The notes beneath the pieces were generated by a model. That model saw nothing but the letters and a program-made list of their open reading frames with translations. It was not told the origin of the DNA and made no database searches. The position numbers and the translations under genes were made by a program. 27,063 bases of DNA from Akkermansiaceae bacterium UBA1506 (GTDB lineage: Bacteria > Verrucomicrobiota > Verrucomicrobiia > Verrucomicrobiales > DEV007), in contig DCQY01000135.1 of NCBI GenBank assembly GCA_002323995.1, forward strand, positions 2,741 to 29,803. Reading direction: 5' to 3'. Positions 24,624-27,063 of this stretch are shown here, in pieces (the stretch's first letter is position 1; each line of letters opens with the position of its first letter).

Positions 24624-26879
24624 ATGAAAGTCCCCGCCATTCACATCGCTTTAATAAGCTTCTTCGGCCTCGTTGTTCAGGCTGCTGAACGTCCCAACAT
24701 CCTTTACTTCTACGTCGACGATATGGGTTGGGGCAGTATTGGGCCCAATGCCCAGGCCGAGCGCCGTGGTAAAGGTCTGGCGACAGTCCAAACACCCAAC
24801 CTGGACAAACTGGCCTCCGAAGGAATTAACTTTCGGAGAGGATACGGTTGCATGGTGTGCTCACCGGCCCGGTCTTCGCAGCAAACTGGCTTTCACCAGG
24901 GGCACACCTTTGCCGACCGCAATGACCCTGACAATGCCAAGAAGGCGATCCGGAAGGATGACATCACCATGGGGGATGCTCTCCTCAAGGCTGGCTATGT
25001 GACGGGTTACTGGGGGAAATGGGGATACGGCGGATCGAAAGAGCAGGAAAACCCGACGCTCGACAATTCACAGACGCTTCCTACTTCCCACGGCTATCAG
25101 CACGTTGTAGCCGAGTTGCACCATGTCCGAGCTCATACTTTTTTTCAACCGACTCTTTGGAGAGCACCGGCACCGGACGGTAGTCAGGGAGGACTTCACC
25201 TCGTGCCTAACTCCATGAAGCCTTGGGCTAACAATGATGCCTACCCTGACGGACCGGCTTTGCAGAATCATCCGGATTATCCGGAAACCGCCTACTGTGA
25301 CGATGTCTACTGCTTCGCCGCGCTGGACTTCGTGCGGGAGGGAGCGGTGCGCTTCAACGACGATGGGACTCCTTTCTTCGGCTTGTTGGCGGTGCAGGTT
25401 CCGCATAGCCCTTTCAGTGAGATCAAGGAACTGCCCTACTGGGATAGGGCTTATGCCGACGACGCCCATTTTTCAAAACTGAAAGAGCAGTCCCGCCACT
25501 GGGCTGCCATGGTGACGCGGATTGATGCCCACTTCGGCAATATCCTTGCGACTCTCGAGGATCCCGATAACGATGGCGACAAATCCGACTCCGTTGCTGA
25601 CAATACGCTGGTCATTTTCATGTCAGACAATGGCGGGCCAGGCGGGGCCAACAATTCCGAGTTCGATGCCAATGGCGGCCTGACTGGAACGAAAGGATCC
25701 ATTAACGAGGGCGGAATCCGAGTGCCTACGATCATGCGGTGGCCGGCGATGATTACGGAAACATCGGAATTGAAGCGCGGAACCAGCACTGACATGGTGA
25801 TGGATGTGACCGATCTGCTGCCTACCTTTTGTGATCTGGCCGGCACTGAAATTCCGCTGGGACTTGATGGAGTCTCTCTGGCCCCTTTGCTCACGGGAAA
25901 AGGGGAGCGTCGTCCCCGCGATTTCCTCATTCATGAGGCGGGTAAGGGTCACTCTATTATCCGGGGTGATCACAAGTTGATCCGCCGCCCTAATGGTGAT
26001 GTGGAGGTTTATGATCTCGCCGAAGATCCTTCTGAAACCTTCAATCTAGCTAAAAAATTTCCAGTGATCACCGAAACCTTGGACAAGCTGTTGACCGAGG
26101 AACGCGTAGATGAACCCAAGGGGTTCGCCAATACCTATCACCACTGGAAAAGCAAGGACGGAGCAAAGCTCTCGAAGGCCGGCAACTGGTCTGACTACGC
26201 CTACGCTAACGAAGGTATTACCTATCTCGAGGATGATGGTGCTCCCCAGTTGTCATGGACGGCTCACCTTCGGAATTCGGGCAAAGGTAGTAATACCGCA
26301 GTAGCAGATAAGGATACTGATTTTCTCGCACTTGAAGTTGGTGCGGCTGATGGGGGGTCCCAAACGCTGGAGATCAGTGACGGCGTTACCGTCACTGGAC
26401 GCAACGAAGTGCGAGTGTCTGATGGCGGGACTATTGATATCGAAGGTGGAAAAGTCGCATCAGTGCGCTGGGTTGATGTCAAGAAAGGCGGTACGCTTCA
26501 TGGAGCGGGTAGTGTTGAAGGGATTCTCTACAACGACGGCACGGTCGCTGTCGTGCCTTCAGCGACGGCTGAAACGCTTGTCGTGACTGGTGACTATCGC
26601 GAGGGGGGCGTGAGTAGGCTGCACCTTGAGGTCGCAGGCAAAGGAATCGAAGTCGAAGGGGAAGCTGAGTTAGCCGGTTTTCTCTCGGTGGAAACGGTTC
26701 CGCGGCAGAAGGTCGGAGAACTCTATGAAATTTTAAGCGCTGATTCAGTGACGGGGCGTTTTTCAAATGCGGATGATCGTGTCCGGGCCGGAGATGGGAC
26801 CGAATTGAGAGTTGGATATGAGGCAGGTCGAGTTACTCTGAAAGTCGTACCCCCACTTCAACTGAGTTCGGCAGAGTAA
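24624..26879 (+). CDS. sulfatase E: secreted family S1 sulfatase with autotransporter-type beta-strand tail
   Basis: A 751-aa protein. The ATG at 24624 yields a signal peptide (hydrophobic to about residue 20, cleavage near VQA-AE); an upstream GTG at 24597 is less likely. Sulfatase motifs: VDDMGWG (D32, D33), core C79-S-P-A-R, PHSPF (H261) and MSDNGG (333-338). GKWG (131-134) stands where most relatives have GKWH, so a usual catalytic His is missing or displaced. Acidic Ca-like loops occur (DPDNDGDKSD, 313-322). After residue ~500 come Thr/Gly/Val-rich beta-strand repeats ending ELRVGYEAGRVTLKVV. These resemble autotransporter-associated beta strands, but no membrane barrel follows. The tail may anchor the enzyme or bind glycan. 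Confidence 0.92.
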   Translation: MKVPAIHIALISFFGLVVQAAERPNILYFYVDDMGWGSIGPNAQAERRGKGLATVQTPNLDKLASEGINFRRGYGCMVCSPARSSQQTGFHQGHTFADRNDPDNAKKAIRKDDITMGDALLKAGYVTGYWGKWGYGGSKEQENPTLDNSQTLPTSHGYQHVVAELHHVRAHTFFQPTLWRAPAPDGSQGGLHLVPNSMKPWANNDAYPDGPALQNHPDYPETAYCDDVYCFAALDFVREGAVRFNDDGTPFFGLLAVQVPHSPFSEIKELPYWDRAYADDAHFSKLKEQSRHWAAMVTRIDAHFGNILATLEDPDNDGDKSDSVADNTLVIFMSDNGGPGGANNSEFDANGGLTGTKGSINEGGIRVPTIMRWPAMITETSELKRGTSTDMVMDVTDLLPTFCDLAGTEIPLGLDGVSLAPLLTGKGERRPRDFLIHEAGKGHSIIRGDHKLIRRPNGDVEVYDLAEDPSETFNLAKKFPVITETLDKLLTEERVDEPKGFANTYHHWKSKDGAKLSKAGNWSDYAYANEGITYLEDDGAPQLSWTAHLRNSGKGSNTAVADKDTDFLALEVGAADGGSQTLEISDGVTVTGRNEVRVSDGGTIDIEGGKVASVRWVDVKKGGTLHGAGSVEGILYNDGTVAVVPSATAETLVVTGDYREGGVSRLHLEVAGKGIEVEGEAELAGFLSVETVPRQKVGELYEILSADSVTGRFSNADDRVRAGDGTELRVGYEAGRVTLKVVPPLQLSSAE

Positions 26880-27013
26880 AGTTTTTTACTCGGGGAAACA
26901 GTGACGTTGGCGTAGGCAGGACCTTGGTCACCGATCTAATGATTAATGGTGTAAGTGCCTGTGCTTGTGAGATAAAATTTGCCCCGCTTTCTTCAAAGTG
27001 TCGAGAGGCTTGC

Positions 27014-27063
27014 CTACCAGCCGACCATGTAGGTCACATCCCACTTGATCTTGCCGGTGCCAA
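27014..27063 (-). CDS. possible 3' end of a minus-strand gene (cut by window edge)
   Basis: On the minus strand the frame ending at a TAG (27016-27014) reads GTGKIKWDVTYMVGW for its last 15 residues. The composition looks like a protein C-terminus, but only 15 codons are available and no family can be named. The other two minus-strand frames read less plausibly. The 134 bp between this point and sulfatase E hold no clear terminator. Confidence 0.3.
   Translation of the reverse strand, partial: GTGKIKWDVTYMVGW

Noticed and set aside
1..27063. CRISPR array, insertion sequence, prophage or integrase
   Set aside because: No regularly spaced direct repeats, transposase motifs, integrase motifs or phage structural proteins were seen on either strand.

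Overview
This 27 kb window reads as a chromosomal segment of a free-living, probably marine or particle-associated bacterium of the Planctomycetota-Verrucomicrobiota-Chlamydiota group, most likely Verrucomicrobiota. The reasons are five formylglycine-type (family S1) sulfatases in 27 kb, a secreted DUF1080 (3-keto-disaccharide hydrolase-like) protein, a secreted TPR protein, roughly 50% GC, and translation starts that mostly lack a Shine-Dalgarno sequence. This placement is inference from gene content; no phylogenetic marker could be compared.

Layout. The left edge holds the 5' part of a minus-strand tRNA-Ala with a clear sigma-70-like promoter. Then come pyrC (minus), sulfatase A (minus) and a divergent DUF1080 gene. 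tlyA-nadK (plus) converge on a moeBR/thiF-rhodanese plus Trm112-like pair (minus). A DegP/HtrA protease (plus) follows, then a 400 bp stretch without genes. A minus-strand run holds a redoxin, sulfatase B and a CBS-containing manganese pyrophosphatase. rplI and dnaB (plus) follow, separated by a good intrinsic terminator, then a dicarboxylate/amino-acid symporter and a secreted TPR protein. A second minus-strand run holds an M24 peptidase, sulfatase C and an iron-sulfur L-serine dehydratase. The right end carries two plus-strand tandem sulfatases (D and E) and perhaps the last codons of a minus-strand gene at the edge.

How the genes fit together. The sulfatases, the DUF1080 protein, HtrA and the TPR protein have N-terminal secretion signals and suggest degradation of sulfated polysaccharide outside the cytoplasm. 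No glycoside hydrolase, SusC/D pair, sulfatase-activating enzyme (FGE or anSME) or transporter for large glycans lies here, so this is not a classical polysaccharide utilisation locus. The sulfatases sit singly or in pairs among housekeeping genes for pyrimidine synthesis, NADP synthesis, translation and replication.

The most unusual gene is sulfatase C (19263-21290, minus). After a complete sulfatase domain it carries about 200 residues with a HELAH zinc-site motif and a downstream Y-x6-E-Y-F-A-E block. Its spacing and sequence match the catalytic region of anthrax lethal factor-like (M34/ATLF) metallopeptidases. Sulfatase D has a HEAT-like tail and sulfatase E an autotransporter-type beta-strand tail. 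Three of the five sulfatases therefore carry different C-terminal extensions. No CRISPR array, insertion sequence, phage gene or obvious frameshift was seen.
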